Part shown: one piece after another, positions 16,362 through 25,741 of the stretch | Position numbering within the stretch: position 1 is the first letter of the stretch | How the letters are laid out: each line of letters begins with the position of its first letter | Assembly (NCBI GenBank): GCA_903825275.1 | Contig: CAIKAA010000272.1 | Coordinates: 1-33,620, forward strand | DNA: 33,620 bases | Reading direction: 5' to 3' | DNA from: an uncultured Fibrobacterota bacterium | Lineage (GTDB): Bacteria > Fibrobacterota > Fibrobacteria > UBA5070 | The notes under the pieces: model-generated | What the model was told of the DNA's origin: nothing | What the model saw: only the letters and a program-made list of their open reading frames with translations | The model's database searches: none | Program-made: the position numbers and the translations under genes

Positions 16362-16679
16362 ATGAAGCAGGCCAAGACACCCATGCTGCCGAGTCAGGTG
16401 CGTTCGATGCAAACTCTGGGGGAAAACCTTAGGCTGGCACGATTGCGCCGCGACTTGAGCGCCGAGCAAGTGGCTGAACGGGCCGGGATCGCTCGAACCA
16501 CGTTGATTCGTTTGGAAAAGGGGGATGGTGGCGCTTGCCTGGCAAATCTTCTCAAGGTCTTGTTTGCCTTGGGGCTCGAAAAAGATTTGTTGCTGGTAGC
16601 CAAGGACGATCTGATGGGACGGCGGCTGCAGGACATCGGGCTTTTGGTCAAGCGGCGCGCTTCCAAGAAGGAGGTATGA
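16362..16679 (+). CDS. hipB: HipB-like XRE antitoxin
   Basis: 105 aa. XRE helix-turn-helix at residues ~20-75: GENLRLARLRRDLSAEQVAE, then RAGIARTTLIRLEKGDGG and LANLLKVLFALGL. Expected to bind its own promoter and the adjacent HipA toxin. ATG at 16362 taken; an internal ATG at 16383 is possible. It ends 3 bp before the hipA start, whose AAGGAGG Shine-Dalgarno lies inside this gene's end. Not closely similar in sequence to the orphan HipB at 2.4-2.7 kb. Confidence 0.88.
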   Translation: MKQAKTPMLPSQVRSMQTLGENLRLARLRRDLSAEQVAERAGIARTTLIRLEKGDGGACLANLLKVLFALGLEKDLLLVAKDDLMGRRLQDIGLLVKRRASKKEV

Positions 16680-16682
16680 CTC

Positions 16683-17942
16683 GTGCAGAAGGAAATCTTC
16701 GTTTATTTCCAAGCCGAGTCTGGCGTTGACCTTGCAGTGGGATCGCTGAAGGTCCAAACCCTGAGAGGGAAAGAATCCTTTTCGTTTACCGCCTCGGACG
16801 AATGGGTTCGAAGCTTTCTTTTCCGCTTTCTGGATCCCGACTTGGGCCAGTTTTCCGGCCCCCAGCACCTGCGAGACGACAAGCCAAATTTTGGTCTCTT
16901 CATGGATTCCTCACCCGACCGATGGGGGCGCGTGCTGATGCGTCGTCGGGAAGCTCTTTGGGCAAAACAACAAGGGCGTGCAGCTCGAACACTCGGAGAA
17001 GCCGATTTTCTCCTGGGGGTCTATGACGGAAATCGGATGGGGGCCCTGCGTTTCAAGACCGATCCTACCGGGCCTTTTCTCGATAACCACGCCGAGTGGG
17101 CGGCGCCTCCCCTGGCCAGATTGCGGCAACTGGAACAAGCGAGCCTGCATCTGGAAGACGAAAATGCGGAGGACGAGAAGGATTACCCGAAATGGCTCCA
17201 GATGCTGGTGGCTCCGGGGTCCTCGTTGGGAGGCGCGCGCCCCAAAGCCAACGTCGTGGACGCCGCCGGCGACCTTTGGATCGCGAAGTTCCCCAGCCGA
17301 CAGGACACGTTCGACCAGGGCGCGTGGGAAGCTGTCGCGGCCGTGTTAGCCCGTCGGTGCGGAATTCGAATTGCCAATTTCCGTCAAGAACGATTCGGTC
17401 GCCACGGTCACACGTTTCTGACTTGCCGATTTGATCGGAAAGGCGCGAAGCGGCTCCACTTCGCGTCGGCGATGACGCTGTTGGGACGACGCGATGGAGC
17501 CGATGCCGCTGAAGGATCCAGCTACCTCGAACTGGTGGAATTGATGCTCCAGAGAACCATTTCCGTGGAGCGGGATCTCCAAGAGTTGTGGTGCCGGATT
17601 CTGTTCAGCATCGCGATCTCCAACACGGACGATCACCTTCGCAACCACGGGTTTTTGCTGGGGGCGCAAGGTTGGGAATTGTCTCCGGCTTTCGACTTGA
17701 ATCCAAATCCCGAAGGCACCGGCCTCACGTTGAATATTTCTGAAACGGACAACGCCTTGGATTTCGAGCTTGCTTTGAGCGTTGCCGCCTATTTTCGGGT
17801 TTCCATGGCCGACGCGAAATCGATTCGAGAAGATGTCGTCAGGATCGTTTCGGGATGGCGCGACGTCGCCCAAGGATTTGGCCTCTCTCGCCAGGAACAG
17901 GAGCGGATGGCACCTGCCTTTCGGTTGTGTTCCAAACGCTGA
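16683..17942 (+). CDS. hipA: HipA-family serine/threonine kinase toxin
   Basis: 419 aa, full length, starting at a GTG with AAGGAGG eight bases upstream. N-subdomain 1 (residues ~1-120) includes GPQHLRDDKPNFGLFMDSSPDRWG. Kinase landmarks: Gly/Ser loop GSSLGGARPKA (~180), equivalent to the autophosphorylated Ser loop of E. coli HipA; DLWIAKFPS with the ATP-binding Lys; catalytic SNTDDHLRNHGF (~314-325); and LSPAFDLNP (~334) carrying the metal-binding Asp. All catalytic elements are present, so an active kinase is expected. E. coli HipA phosphorylates glutamyl-tRNA synthetase; this protein's target is unknown. Forms a two-gene toxin-antitoxin operon with the upstream hipB. Confidence 0.93.
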   Translation: MQKEIFVYFQAESGVDLAVGSLKVQTLRGKESFSFTASDEWVRSFLFRFLDPDLGQFSGPQHLRDDKPNFGLFMDSSPDRWGRVLMRRREALWAKQQGRAARTLGEADFLLGVYDGNRMGALRFKTDPTGPFLDNHAEWAAPPLARLRQLEQASLHLEDENAEDEKDYPKWLQMLVAPGSSLGGARPKANVVDAAGDLWIAKFPSRQDTFDQGAWEAVAAVLARRCGIRIANFRQERFGRHGHTFLTCRFDRKGAKRLHFASAMTLLGRRDGADAAEGSSYLELVELMLQRTISVERDLQELWCRILFSIAISNTDDHLRNHGFLLGAQGWELSPAFDLNPNPEGTGLTLNISETDNALDFELALSVAAYFRVSMADAKSIREDVVRIVSGWRDVAQGFGLSRQEQERMAPAFRLCSKR

Positions 17943-17967
17943 AAGGGAGGAAACCGCTTGTTCGGAA

Positions 17968-18960
17968 TCAGAACCCACAGCCGATGAAGGGAAAAAGCCG
18001 TGAATCCCCCTTTTCGGTCTTCCAAATGTTGATCAATCCAAACTGGATGCCTTTGCAAACGCCCGACACGTTGATCAGCCCCGCTTGCATGCCTTTGGAA
18101 GTCGAGGAAATGTTCATCATTCCGCCTTGAATCCCGTGTAGTTCACCCGACAGGTTGACCGCACCGCCTTGGATCCCGGTGACGAGTCCGCCCACATGAT
18201 TCACCACTCCGGCTTGGATCCCGCGCAGCGTTTCCAGATGACCGTAAACCACGCTGACAGCCAGACCATTCACCCGATCTCCCACCGGAAAGGCCCATGG
18301 CGACACGATGGCGACTTGCATCGGGAATCCTCTCAGCCCAAGCGGGATGGAATCCGAGGAATCTTTCGAGATTTTGATTGGCTCGACAGGTTTTGTCTCC
18401 TCAACGGGTGCCGTGGCGATTTGCTTCGGTTTTGGCACCTCGCCTGGGCAATTCCCCAGCAAGCGGTTTGCCAGCGAAGCCATTCCCGAAGTCAAAAGAT
18501 CGTCGATGGGACCGCGCCGGTCGATCACGGCGGTTTGCAAGATTTCAGAGGTTCCCACATCGATCACCCGGGCGTTGACGGTCCAGGTTTCGCCAAGCTT
18601 GGCCACCGACCCGGAAATCATCTTATCGACTCCCAACAAGCGTCCGGTTTGGACCGCGCACTCGGTGGAGGTGCATCCCGACTGTTGGAACCCCTGCTCT
18701 CGCAGGATTTCGTCCATCTTCGAACGCTCGACCAGGCGGAACTTCCCGCAAGGCGCCAATTCGGAGCGAAAACGGTCGGTCAAGGTGATCGCCTGATCGG
18801 CCGGAATGCTGCGCCCTTCGAAATCCATGACGGCGAGAGTGGAACCTTTCCCCCGGATGGCCGTGGCGGAAGAGTCGGTGTGCTGGACCGCGAGAGGACC
18901 AGACTGGGCTCGGCTCAGAGCCGCCGCACAAAGTACGGCGAAGAAGGGGTGAAGAATCAT
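17968..18960 (-). CDS. CsgG/TolB-like secreted protein with C-terminal LA_2272-type repeats
   Basis: 330 aa. Signal peptide MILHPFFAVLCAAALSRAQS. Residues ~40-170 match the CsgG/FlgO-type fold: TLAVMDFEGRSIPADQAITL, RLVERSKMDEILREQGFQQS, CTSTECAVQTGRLLGVDKMI. The CTSTECAVQ-GRLLGVD motif is frequent in penicillin-binding-activator-like members. After a Pro/Lys linker, residues ~230-320 carry at least four ~20-residue repeats of G-[IM]-Q-x-G-x-[VIM]-N (GIQAGVVN, GIQGGAVN, GIQGGMMN, GMQAGLIN, GIQFGLIN), the LA_2272 surface-repeat pattern, predicted to form a beta structure. Converges on hipA with a 25-bp gap. Confidence 0.8.
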   Translation of the reverse strand: MILHPFFAVLCAAALSRAQSGPLAVQHTDSSATAIRGKGSTLAVMDFEGRSIPADQAITLTDRFRSELAPCGKFRLVERSKMDEILREQGFQQSGCTSTECAVQTGRLLGVDKMISGSVAKLGETWTVNARVIDVGTSEILQTAVIDRRGPIDDLLTSGMASLANRLLGNCPGEVPKPKQIATAPVEETKPVEPIKISKDSSDSIPLGLRGFPMQVAIVSPWAFPVGDRVNGLAVSVVYGHLETLRGIQAGVVNHVGGLVTGIQGGAVNLSGELHGIQGGMMNISSTSKGMQAGLINVSGVCKGIQFGLINIWKTEKGDSRLFPFIGCGF

Positions 18961-19234
18961 GGCGAAAAGATGCCATCACGCGCAGAAGGTTGTGAAGGCA
19001 AGTGTGAGAAACATCACAGATTTCGCAAAACCAGACCATGCACTTCTGCGGAAACACAACACGCAAGGTCGCAAGCAGAATCCCGCCCTGCAGTTCTAAA
19101 ATCCGATTCCCAGCTCGAATTCATGCGATTCACTTGCAGGCGAATAGAACTTGGTGGAAACGGGGAATGTGGGACACGGTGTGTGAAACTTCATGGTTCA
19201 CCCATTGAGGGAGGAAGGAAAACGCATGGATAGT

Positions 19235-20401
19235 CTACCCTTTTCGCAGCACCAAAATGGGCACTTCAGCGGGGGATCCGATCCGCAATGGCGGACCCCA
19301 GAAACCCGCGCCGCGGCTGGTGAACACCAGCACATCCCCAATTCGCTCCAACCCTGCGTTCATGGGCTGTTGGAGGCGGACCAGGTAGTGAAATGGCCAG
19401 ATCTGGCCCCCGTGGGTATGACCCGATAGCTGCAACGACACGCGATGTCCCTGAGCTTGGATGGCTTGCTTGGGCTGGTGGGCCAGCAAGATCACCGGAA
19501 CATCGGGGGGAATCCCTGCCAGCGCGCTTCCGACATCCGGAGCCAATCCGCCGCGAATTCCGCCTTCGTGGGCATCGGTGACTCCGGCCATGACGAGTTG
19601 TGCGTCTTTGCGCGACAAAATCCGTCGTTCGTTCGCCAACACGTCCCAGCCCCAGAGACGCATTTGTTGGCTCCAGGGCTTGATCCCCGAATACCCCTCG
19701 TGGTTTCCGGTCACAAAGAAGGTGCCCTCGCGTCCCCTCAACCGGGAAAGGGGCTCCAATGCATCGCGTAAGCTTTCGACCGATCCATCGACCAGATCTC
19801 CGGTATGGACGACAATGTCGGGTTTTGCCGAATCGACCCGGCGAACCAGATCCTCTACCCAAGAACGGCCCAAAATCGGCCCGACATGGGTGTCGGTGAG
19901 GTGGGCGATCCGCACACCCTCCCATTCCTTGGCCAGGTTCGGGATCCGGATTTCGACCTCGTGGATTTGGGGTGGACGCAAGGCTTGGAACGTTCCGTAG
20001 AGAGTCGCGAACGGAACCACCAAAAGGAAACCCACGCGGTTCCACCAAAGCAGGCTGGAAAAATCCCGACCTGAAAGCCACCCGATGAATCGAATCACAC
20101 CCGAAAGGAGATCGGCGCCAAAGCCGGTGGACAAGATCAGAAAAACCACGCCCATCCAGACGAATCCTGTTACCGTCACCGTGCGCGCCCACAGAGGCGG
20201 GTGCGCCATGCGCGAGAGGAACATGCCCGCGTTCAGGGTGAGGAACAGGAGGCCCAGAAGGATCCACACCGACCTTGCTCCCACCGAGCCAGGGGGCATC
20301 ACCGAAGTGAGGCGAAACCCTGCAAAGGCATGCACCGACAAGGAAATGACGTTGACCACCACCAGAAAAATCACCAATCGAAACCAAGGTATGCCCTGCA
20401 T
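19235..20401 (-). CDS. Membrane-anchored metallophosphoesterase (YkuE/YaeI-like)
   Basis: 388 aa from the ATG at 20401; a TTG nine bases earlier is possible. About four transmembrane helices fill residues 1-140, then a calcineurin-like phosphoesterase domain: RIAHLTDTHVG, VVHTGDLVDG, FFVTGNHEGY, VILLAHQP and LQLSGHTHGGQIWP supply all five metal-ligand blocks for a di-metal centre. Relatives such as YaeI and LpxG-type enzymes act on phospholipid or UDP-sugar phosphates at the membrane; the exact substrate cannot be read here. Last gene of the surE-gyrA-pilZ cluster, 28 bp after pilZ. Confidence 0.88.
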   Translation of the reverse strand: MQGIPWFRLVIFLVVVNVISLSVHAFAGFRLTSVMPPGSVGARSVWILLGLLFLTLNAGMFLSRMAHPPLWARTVTVTGFVWMGVVFLILSTGFGADLLSGVIRFIGWLSGRDFSSLLWWNRVGFLLVVPFATLYGTFQALRPPQIHEVEIRIPNLAKEWEGVRIAHLTDTHVGPILGRSWVEDLVRRVDSAKPDIVVHTGDLVDGSVESLRDALEPLSRLRGREGTFFVTGNHEGYSGIKPWSQQMRLWGWDVLANERRILSRKDAQLVMAGVTDAHEGGIRGGLAPDVGSALAGIPPDVPVILLAHQPKQAIQAQGHRVSLQLSGHTHGGQIWPFHYLVRLQQPMNAGLERIGDVLVFTSRGAGFWGPPLRIGSPAEVPILVLRKG

Positions 20402-20429
20402 GCCGCACAACCTACAAGGTCATCGGGGT

Positions 20430-21116
20430 TCAGGAATGGCGGCGGGAGAAAAAGGAATTGGCGAGGTAGTCGCGAAATTCATCGGGAACGGTATTGGGCT
20501 CGAAATTCACTCCGCAACCGGGAATGTGGGGCCCGTCTTCCCAATGATGGATCCATACGATCAAACCCCGAACAAACACTTCGTTCAAAGTGATGTCCAG
20601 AATCCGCAGCTCGATCGGGGAACCAATGGACGCTGGATGGAGCGTCAAAAGAAACAATCCCGAGACACTCATGCTCTGGCAGTTGGCCCTCAACCATTCC
20701 TCATCCCCGGTTTTCCGGAACCAGACGCGAGCATTTTGGTTGACCCGCACGAACCGCCGCAAGTTGACGGGGTGCTTCCAGGAGGCGTCGCCGCCGGCGA
20801 TCTCCACCAGGGCTTGCTCCAAAGGCATTCGTTTGAACGGAGCCTGGCACATGGAAATCCATGGCTGGCCATTTCCTCCGGTACACCGCAGGATGGGCAG
20901 ATCGATTCCCAGGTCGTAAAGCGGAGCGGTTTCCGAAACACCGGCGTGAAGCGTGGAAGCCAAATCCATCATCACCGCAGCGGGAGGATTCGAGACGCAG
21001 TGTTTGACGGCGTCCAACACCGTCGAAACCCGGATGCACTCCAGCCCTTCAAAGACCTCGTCGAACAAAGGCAGTCTCTCTGGCGAGGCCAACAGCATGA
21101 AGGGGCGAGTCGACAT
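20430..21116 (-). CDS. PilZ-domain protein coupled to gyrA
   Basis: 228 aa. Residues ~1-110 form an uncharacterised alpha/beta domain resembling a degenerate receiver ([24 protein letters not shown]). The C-terminal ~110 residues are a PilZ domain with the R-x-x-x-R switch RRFVR and an S-x-S-x-S-G-L-F strand (NCQSMSVSGLFL) in place of D/N-x-S-x-x-G. c-di-GMP binding is plausible because the Arg pair is intact, though the first Asp/Asn is Ser. Its ATG overlaps the gyrA TGA by one base (TGATG), so translation is coupled. Confidence 0.78.
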   Translation of the reverse strand: MSTRPFMLLASPERLPLFDEVFEGLECIRVSTVLDAVKHCVSNPPAAVMMDLASTLHAGVSETAPLYDLGIDLPILRCTGGNGQPWISMCQAPFKRMPLEQALVEIAGGDASWKHPVNLRRFVRVNQNARVWFRKTGDEEWLRANCQSMSVSGLFLLTLHPASIGSPIELRILDITLNEVFVRGLIVWIHHWEDGPHIPGCGVNFEPNTVPDEFRDYLANSFFSRRHS

Positions 21117-23737
21117 CAGGTTTCCTCTTCGCTCGGGGCGGGATTGGAATCGTCCGAAACGGAATTGTCGTCGACAGGATTCGTTGCGTCTTCCACGGCA
21201 GCATCGACCGTCGACAAGCCTCCTGCTTCGGGCAACACCTCGTCGTCCTTCTCGCCCACCACATGCGCGACATCCTGGACCAAGTCGCCTTCGTCCAACC
21301 GGATCACGATCACGCCTTGGCTGTCTCGCCCGGTCTCGCGGATGTCGCCGACGCCCGTGCGAATCACCATTCCTCCGCGCGTGATGGCCATGATCTCCTC
21401 TCCTGGCTTGACCGACAACAGACAGATCGCGGGTCCGTTCTTTTCCGCGACCCGCAAGTTGATGATGCCCTTTCCACCGCGGTTTGTCACGCGGTATTCG
21501 CCAGGCTCGGTCCGCTTGCCATAACCTTTTTCGGTGATGGTCAAGAGAGTGGCTCCTTCTTCGACCTTGACCATGCCCACCACCGCGTCTCCTTCTTCCA
21601 AGGAGATGCCGCGCACGCCGCGGGTTCCACGACCCAAATCGCGGAATGCCGAGAGCGGGAACCGGATCGCCTGACCCAGACGGGTGGCCAGCACCAGATT
21701 GGGGTCACCCTCCACCAACAGGGTGGTGACCAGCTCGTCGCCTTCGTCCAATTGCAACCCGATGATGCCTTCGCGGCGGATGTTCTTGAAGGAACCGATG
21801 TGCATGCGGTTGATCGTGCCGCCGCGGGTGGCGAACACGATCCGCCCCTCGCCGCCGAATCCGCGCACCGGAACCACCGACTTGAATTTTTCGCCGTCGC
21901 GCAAATTCAAAAGGTTGGCGATGTGCGAGCCTTGTGCGGTGCGCGACACGTTGGGGAGGTCCCAAACGCGCAGCCAATAGCAACGCCCCAAGGTGGTGAA
22001 GCAAAGCAGGTAGGCATGGGCCGTGGCCACGAAGATCTGGTCGACCAGATCGTCGCCCTTCAAGCCGGCACCCGTGACTCCCTTGCCGCCACGACCTTGG
22101 TTGCGGTATTCGGTGAGGGGTTGGCGCTTCACGTAGCCGCCATGGGTCACCGTGACCACCATGGCGTCGTCGGCAATCAGGTCTTCCATGCTCACTTCGT
22201 CGGTGGCATCGACAATTTCTGTCCTGCGGTCGTCGCCAATTTCCTCGACGACCTTCGTCAATTCGTCCGAGACGATCTGTTCGCGCAGCGCCCGCGAAGC
22301 AAGCACTTCCTCCAGGTACTTGATCTTCTGGACCAGCTCGGCGAACTCGTTTTGGATCTTGTCGCGTTCCAAACCGGTCAAGCGGCGCAGTTGCAATTCC
22401 AAGATGGCCTGGGCCTGGATTTCCGAGAATCCAAACTTTTCGATCAAGCCATTGCGGGCGTCTTCGGTGGTGGTCGAAGCGCGGATCAAACGGATCACTT
22501 CGTCCAAGTGGTCCAGGGCTTTGAGGTAGCCTTCCAGGATGTGGGCGCGTTCCCGAGCTTTCTTCAGCTCGAATTCGGCCCGGCGCCGCACCACTTCCAG
22601 GCGGTGTTCCAAGTAGTAGAAGATCAACTGCTTGAGATTCAAAACCTTGGGTTGGCCATTCACCAACGCCAGGTTGATGACATGGAACGGATCCTGAAGC
22701 TGGGTGCGCTTGAACAGGTGGTTCAAGAGAATGTCGGGATGGGCGTCGCGCTTGCACTCGATCACGATCCGCATGCCGTCGCGGTCCGATTCGTCGCGCA
22801 GATCCGCGATGCCCTCGATCACCTTGTCGCGCACCAGCTCGGCGATCTTTTCGAGCAGACGCGCCTTGTTCACCATGTAGGGAATCTCGGTAAAGATGAT
22901 CGCCTTGCGGGTGCCCACGTCCTCGAAATGGTGGCGCGCCCGCACCACGACCTTGCCGCGGCCCGTGAGCATGGCATCGCGGGAGCCGTTGCGTCCGTAG
23001 ATGATCGCGCCGGTCGGGAAGTCGGGCCCTTTCACGAATTGGAGCAGGTCTTCGACCGCGATCTCGGGATTCTCCAACACGGCCTTGCACGCGGCCACGA
23101 TTTCGCGCAGGTTGTGGGGAGGCATGTTGGTCGCCATGCCCACCGCGATGCCCGTGGCACCATTGATGAGCAGGTTGGGAATGGCCGAGGGCAGTACCGA
23201 AGGTTCCTTGAGGGATTCGTCGTAGTTGTTGACGAAGTCGACGGTGTCGCGGTCCAAGTCCTGCAACATGAGCTCGGCAGCGCGGCGCATGCGGGCTTCG
23301 GTATAACGCATGGCGGCGGGGCTGTCGCCGTCGACCGAACCGAAGTTTCCTTGGCCCATCACCAGCATGTAGCGCAAGCTGAAGTCCTGCGCCATGCGCA
23401 CCAGCGAATCGTACACCGCCACGTCGCCGTGGGGATGGTACTTGCCGATCACGTCGCCGACGATACGGGCGGATTTCTTGTAGGGCTTGTCGTGGTTCAA
23501 CGACAATTCGTCCATGGCGAACAACACCCGTCGGTGCACGGGCTTCAAGCCGTCGCGCACGTCGGGAAGGGCGCGCGCCACGATCACGCTCATGGAGTAC
23601 CGCAGGTAGCTGGTCGACAATTCCTTGTCGATGGCCACGGGAATGACGCGACCGGTGAGGGTCAAGGCGGGCAGTTCCGAAACGGGGGCCTCGGGAAGAT
23701 CGGATTCGGGAGGAACCGGAGTCTGGTCGTCGCTCAT
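21116..23737 (-). CDS. gyrA: DNA gyrase subunit A
   Basis: 873 aa, full length. Type IIA breakage-reunion domain with the active-site Tyr in [10 protein letters not shown] and the quinolone region [20 protein letters not shown]. The C-terminal six-bladed wrapping domain carries the GyrA box as QGRGGKG (canonical Q-R/K-R-G-G-R/K-G), which makes this gyrase rather than topoisomerase IV. A ~50-residue acidic Ser/Asp/Glu tail follows. The residue matching E. coli Ser83 is Val106, and E. coli Asp104 in LVDGQGNFG is Met127. ATG overlaps the surE stop as ATGA. gyrB is not in the window. Confidence 0.97.
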   Translation of the reverse strand: MSDDQTPVPPESDLPEAPVSELPALTLTGRVIPVAIDKELSTSYLRYSMSVIVARALPDVRDGLKPVHRRVLFAMDELSLNHDKPYKKSARIVGDVIGKYHPHGDVAVYDSLVRMAQDFSLRYMLVMGQGNFGSVDGDSPAAMRYTEARMRRAAELMLQDLDRDTVDFVNNYDESLKEPSVLPSAIPNLLINGATGIAVGMATNMPPHNLREIVAACKAVLENPEIAVEDLLQFVKGPDFPTGAIIYGRNGSRDAMLTGRGKVVVRARHHFEDVGTRKAIIFTEIPYMVNKARLLEKIAELVRDKVIEGIADLRDESDRDGMRIVIECKRDAHPDILLNHLFKRTQLQDPFHVINLALVNGQPKVLNLKQLIFYYLEHRLEVVRRRAEFELKKARERAHILEGYLKALDHLDEVIRLIRASTTTEDARNGLIEKFGFSEIQAQAILELQLRRLTGLERDKIQNEFAELVQKIKYLEEVLASRALREQIVSDELTKVVEEIGDDRRTEIVDATDEVSMEDLIADDAMVVTVTHGGYVKRQPLTEYRNQGRGGKGVTGAGLKGDDLVDQIFVATAHAYLLCFTTLGRCYWLRVWDLPNVSRTAQGSHIANLLNLRDGEKFKSVVPVRGFGGEGRIVFATRGGTINRMHIGSFKNIRREGIIGLQLDEGDELVTTLLVEGDPNLVLATRLGQAIRFPLSAFRDLGRGTRGVRGISLEEGDAVVGMVKVEEGATLLTITEKGYGKRTEPGEYRVTNRGGKGIINLRVAEKNGPAICLLSVKPGEEIMAITRGGMVIRTGVGDIRETGRDSQGVIVIRLDEGDLVQDVAHVVGEKDDEVLPEAGGLSTVDAAVEDATNPVDDNSVSDDSNPAPSEEET

Positions 23738-24495
23738 GGGAGATCCTGTCTGGTGGCAAATGCGGGTGGAATCCAGTCCAGCCCCGCGAGTAGTTCAAAA
23801 TCTGTCGGATCGGCGCGATGGGGAACCATCGCGGGATGTCCTGCTTCCAACCAATGGTCGTCGGTGTCAGGTGCGAATTCGCCGTGAGGTTTGCGGCCTT
23901 CCAATTTCCAAGATCCTTCGGCCACCGGCCGGTAATGGTCTTGAAACATGGAGGTGGATCCACGACAAACTTTCACTTCACCCCAATCGCGAGGAGGATG
24001 ATGAGGGAAGTTCACGTTCCAGAACGTTCCAGAAGGGGCCGGGGGCAAACCCTTCTCCAACAATTGAACGGCCCAGGCGGCGATGGCGTGGTAATGAGAA
24101 TCATCCATCCCTAAGCTAGAAAGAGCAATCGCGGGAATGCCCCACAGGGCGGCCTCGCGGGCGCAGGCGGCGGTTCCGGAATAGGGGGCACAGACTCCGG
24201 CATTTTCTCCGGGATTGATCCCGGCGACCACCACATCGGGCCGCCAAGCCAAGCCGTGGCAGATGGCGAACTTGACCGCGTCGGAGGGAAGTCCGCCAAC
24301 CAACATGGCTGGAGAGTTCCAAAGCACGCAGTGTTCCACCGAAAGGGGTTCGGTGAAGGTGAATCCATGTCCGGTTCCCGAGCGCTGCTGGGTAGGAACG
24401 GCAACCGCCACTTCAAAGCGCGAAGCCAAAGCTTCGACAAGCACTTTCAAGGCGGGACTGTCAGGGCCATCGTCGTTGGCCACCAGAACCTTCAG
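23734..24495 (-). CDS. surE: 5'/3'-nucleotidase SurE, apparent CTG start
   Basis: 253 aa nucleoside-monophosphate phosphatase. Family motifs: [14 protein letters not shown] with the metal-binding Asp pair, [22 protein letters not shown], and [11 protein letters not shown]. Aligned to E. coli SurE (MRILLSNDDG), the first residue falls on a CTG at 24495 that has GGAGG five bases upstream. No ATG or GTG lies nearby in frame; the only other candidate is a TTG at 24525 without a Shine-Dalgarno. First gene of a compact cluster with gyrA, pilZ and a phosphoesterase. Product identity is firm; the CTG start is inference. Confidence 0.93.
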   Translation of the reverse strand: MKVLVANDDGPDSPALKVLVEALASRFEVAVAVPTQQRSGTGHGFTFTEPLSVEHCVLWNSPAMLVGGLPSDAVKFAICHGLAWRPDVVVAGINPGENAGVCAPYSGTAACAREAALWGIPAIALSSLGMDDSHYHAIAAWAVQLLEKGLPPAPSGTFWNVNFPHHPPRDWGEVKVCRGSTSMFQDHYRPVAEGSWKLEGRKPHGEFAPDTDDHWLEAGHPAMVPHRADPTDFELLAGLDWIPPAFATRQDLP

Positions 24496-24679
24496 AATGC
24501 CCTCCGGAAGCTTCGATTGAACCAAAATGTGGCGATTTTTGATCAAGGGATGTAAAGGTAGAACCTGGGACTGGATCTCGTCTTGGAAACGTGATACTAT
24601 CCTTATGTAACCGAGATGAGCGTCTCTGCCAGTGGGCCGGGAACGTTCACTTGAAAGTCCCTCCAAAGGACAATTGCCG

Positions 24680-25198
24680 ATGAAATTCTTCCGTCCCCTT
24701 CTGGTGAGCTTGTTTTTATCCAACTCCTTGGCTTTTGGCGCTCCCTCGCCGACCTTTGAAATGGGCGCAACCGCTCCCAACGGGCTTGGTTGTCACATGG
24801 CGGTTTCTTCCTTTTTCGGAGAGAACCTCTTTCTCCAGGCGAGATGGGAAGAAGGGGCGTTGCCTTTTGGACCCAAATTGGGAGTCCTTCACCACGGCTT
24901 GGTCGGCCTTGGCTATGAATACGAATCGTCTTCCCATTTGTTTTTCCGCCTGACCGCTGGGGCTGGACTCGGAAGCGTCTACGCGCCGCACGGCGTCGAC
25001 GATGGGCGATCAAAATGGCTCCAGACCATCCGACTGGCTCCGGAAATGGCTTGGTACCCCTTTGGAAGGTTTCGTGATTTCCCGTTGGGGTTGAATCTCG
25101 GGGTCAATTTACAGCACCGCTCCGATGGGAGCGGAGGTCCTGTCACCGGGGGCCTGCAGGGGCAAAGCGCCCAAATCTTCGCGGGTATGGTGTTGTAA
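24680..25198 (+). CDS. Outer-membrane beta-barrel protein, hypothetical
   Basis: 172 aa from the ATG at 24680, with AAGGA nine bases upstream. Signal peptide MKFFRPLLVSLFLSNSLAFG. Strand-like segments alternate (LFLQARWEEG, HGLVGLGYEYE, HLFFRLTAGAGLG, TIRLAPEMAWYP, LGLNLGVNLQH), ending in AQIFAGMVL. Fits a small 8-strand barrel of unknown family. Divergent from surE, with ~185 bp between the two starts. Confidence 0.7.
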   Translation: MKFFRPLLVSLFLSNSLAFGAPSPTFEMGATAPNGLGCHMAVSSFFGENLFLQARWEEGALPFGPKLGVLHHGLVGLGYEYESSSHLFFRLTAGAGLGSVYAPHGVDDGRSKWLQTIRLAPEMAWYPFGRFRDFPLGLNLGVNLQHRSDGSGGPVTGGLQGQSAQIFAGMVL

Positions 25199-25235
25199 AG
25201 CGCGTTTGGTTTGAGTATCTTGGCCGTTCGTCGTT

Positions 25236-25309
25236 GGCGGTATAGCTCAGTTGGTTAGAGCGAGGGAATCATAATCCCTGCGTCCTTGGTTCAAATCCGA
25301 GTACCGCTA
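25236..25309 (+). tRNA. tRNA with CAT anticodon (Met elongator or Ile2)
   Basis: 74 nt, full cloverleaf. Acceptor GGCGGTA pairs with TACCGCT (first pair G-U), discriminator A. D stem GCTC/GAGC, anticodon stem AGGGA/TCCCT with loop ATCATAA (anticodon CAT), variable loop GCGTC, T stem CTTGG/CCGAG with loop TTCAAAT. The 3' CCA is not encoded. The D-arm is elongator-like, not initiator. Methionine elongator versus lysidine-modified isoleucine cannot be decided from the sequence alone. Confidence 0.92.
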
Positions 25310-25316
25310 CTGAAGG

Positions 25317-25353
25317 CCCCCTGGAGTCCTAAGACTTCAGGGGGTTTCTTTTT
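25317..25353 (+). terminator. Rho-independent terminator after the tRNA
   Basis: 12-bp stem CCCCCTGGAGTC / GACTTCAGGGGG (one G-U) with loop CTAA, followed by TTTCTTTTT. Starts 7 bp after the tRNA end; a clear intrinsic terminator. Confidence 0.92.
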
Positions 25354-25741
25354 GTCTTCCCTGCAGGGATAGGCTTTGTGAGGCGTTTGGGTGCAAACAG
25401 GTCAGGGGCTAGGCTCCTACCAGGAACACGGATTTGCCGCATTGCCCGGCTACGCGCTGGACCGCTTGGACCGCCTCCGCAAAGAGTTCGTCTTCAGCCA
25501 AGGGAGGCACAAAGCTTCTCCCGTAAGAGGGACTCAAAGACCTGTTCGGCCACCTCATCGCATCGCGGATCGCGCTAGTTTTTGAGGTCAGCGAACACCA
25601 AGAATGCAGGCGCGGTCGTTTGGCTACCAGATCGACGCTCGACCACCCTGGAAAATCCATGAGCACCCTTCGCAGGGCCTTACAACCTACCTCACCCATA
25701 GGTCAGCTACCCCCCAGCCGATTCACATAGCCATTCCCTGA
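25354..25741. other. No intact gene; possible coding debris
   Basis: Plus-strand fragments look protein-like but in different frames, e.g. GSYQEHGFAALPGYALDRLD from about 25412 and DLFGHLIASRIALVFEVSEH from about 25541. None has a start, length or recognisable family. Most likely remnants of a decayed gene next to the broken gene that follows. Confidence 0.35.

Noticed and set aside
16430-16445. TGGCACGATTGC resembling a sigma-54 -24/-12 promoter.
   Set aside because: The GG-to-GC spacing is too short and the site lies inside the hipB coding sequence.
21263-23887. Plus-strand 874-codon ORF opposite gyrA.
   Set aside because: Antisense shadow of gyrA created by its G+C-rich codon use; His/Val/Asp-rich translation matches no family.
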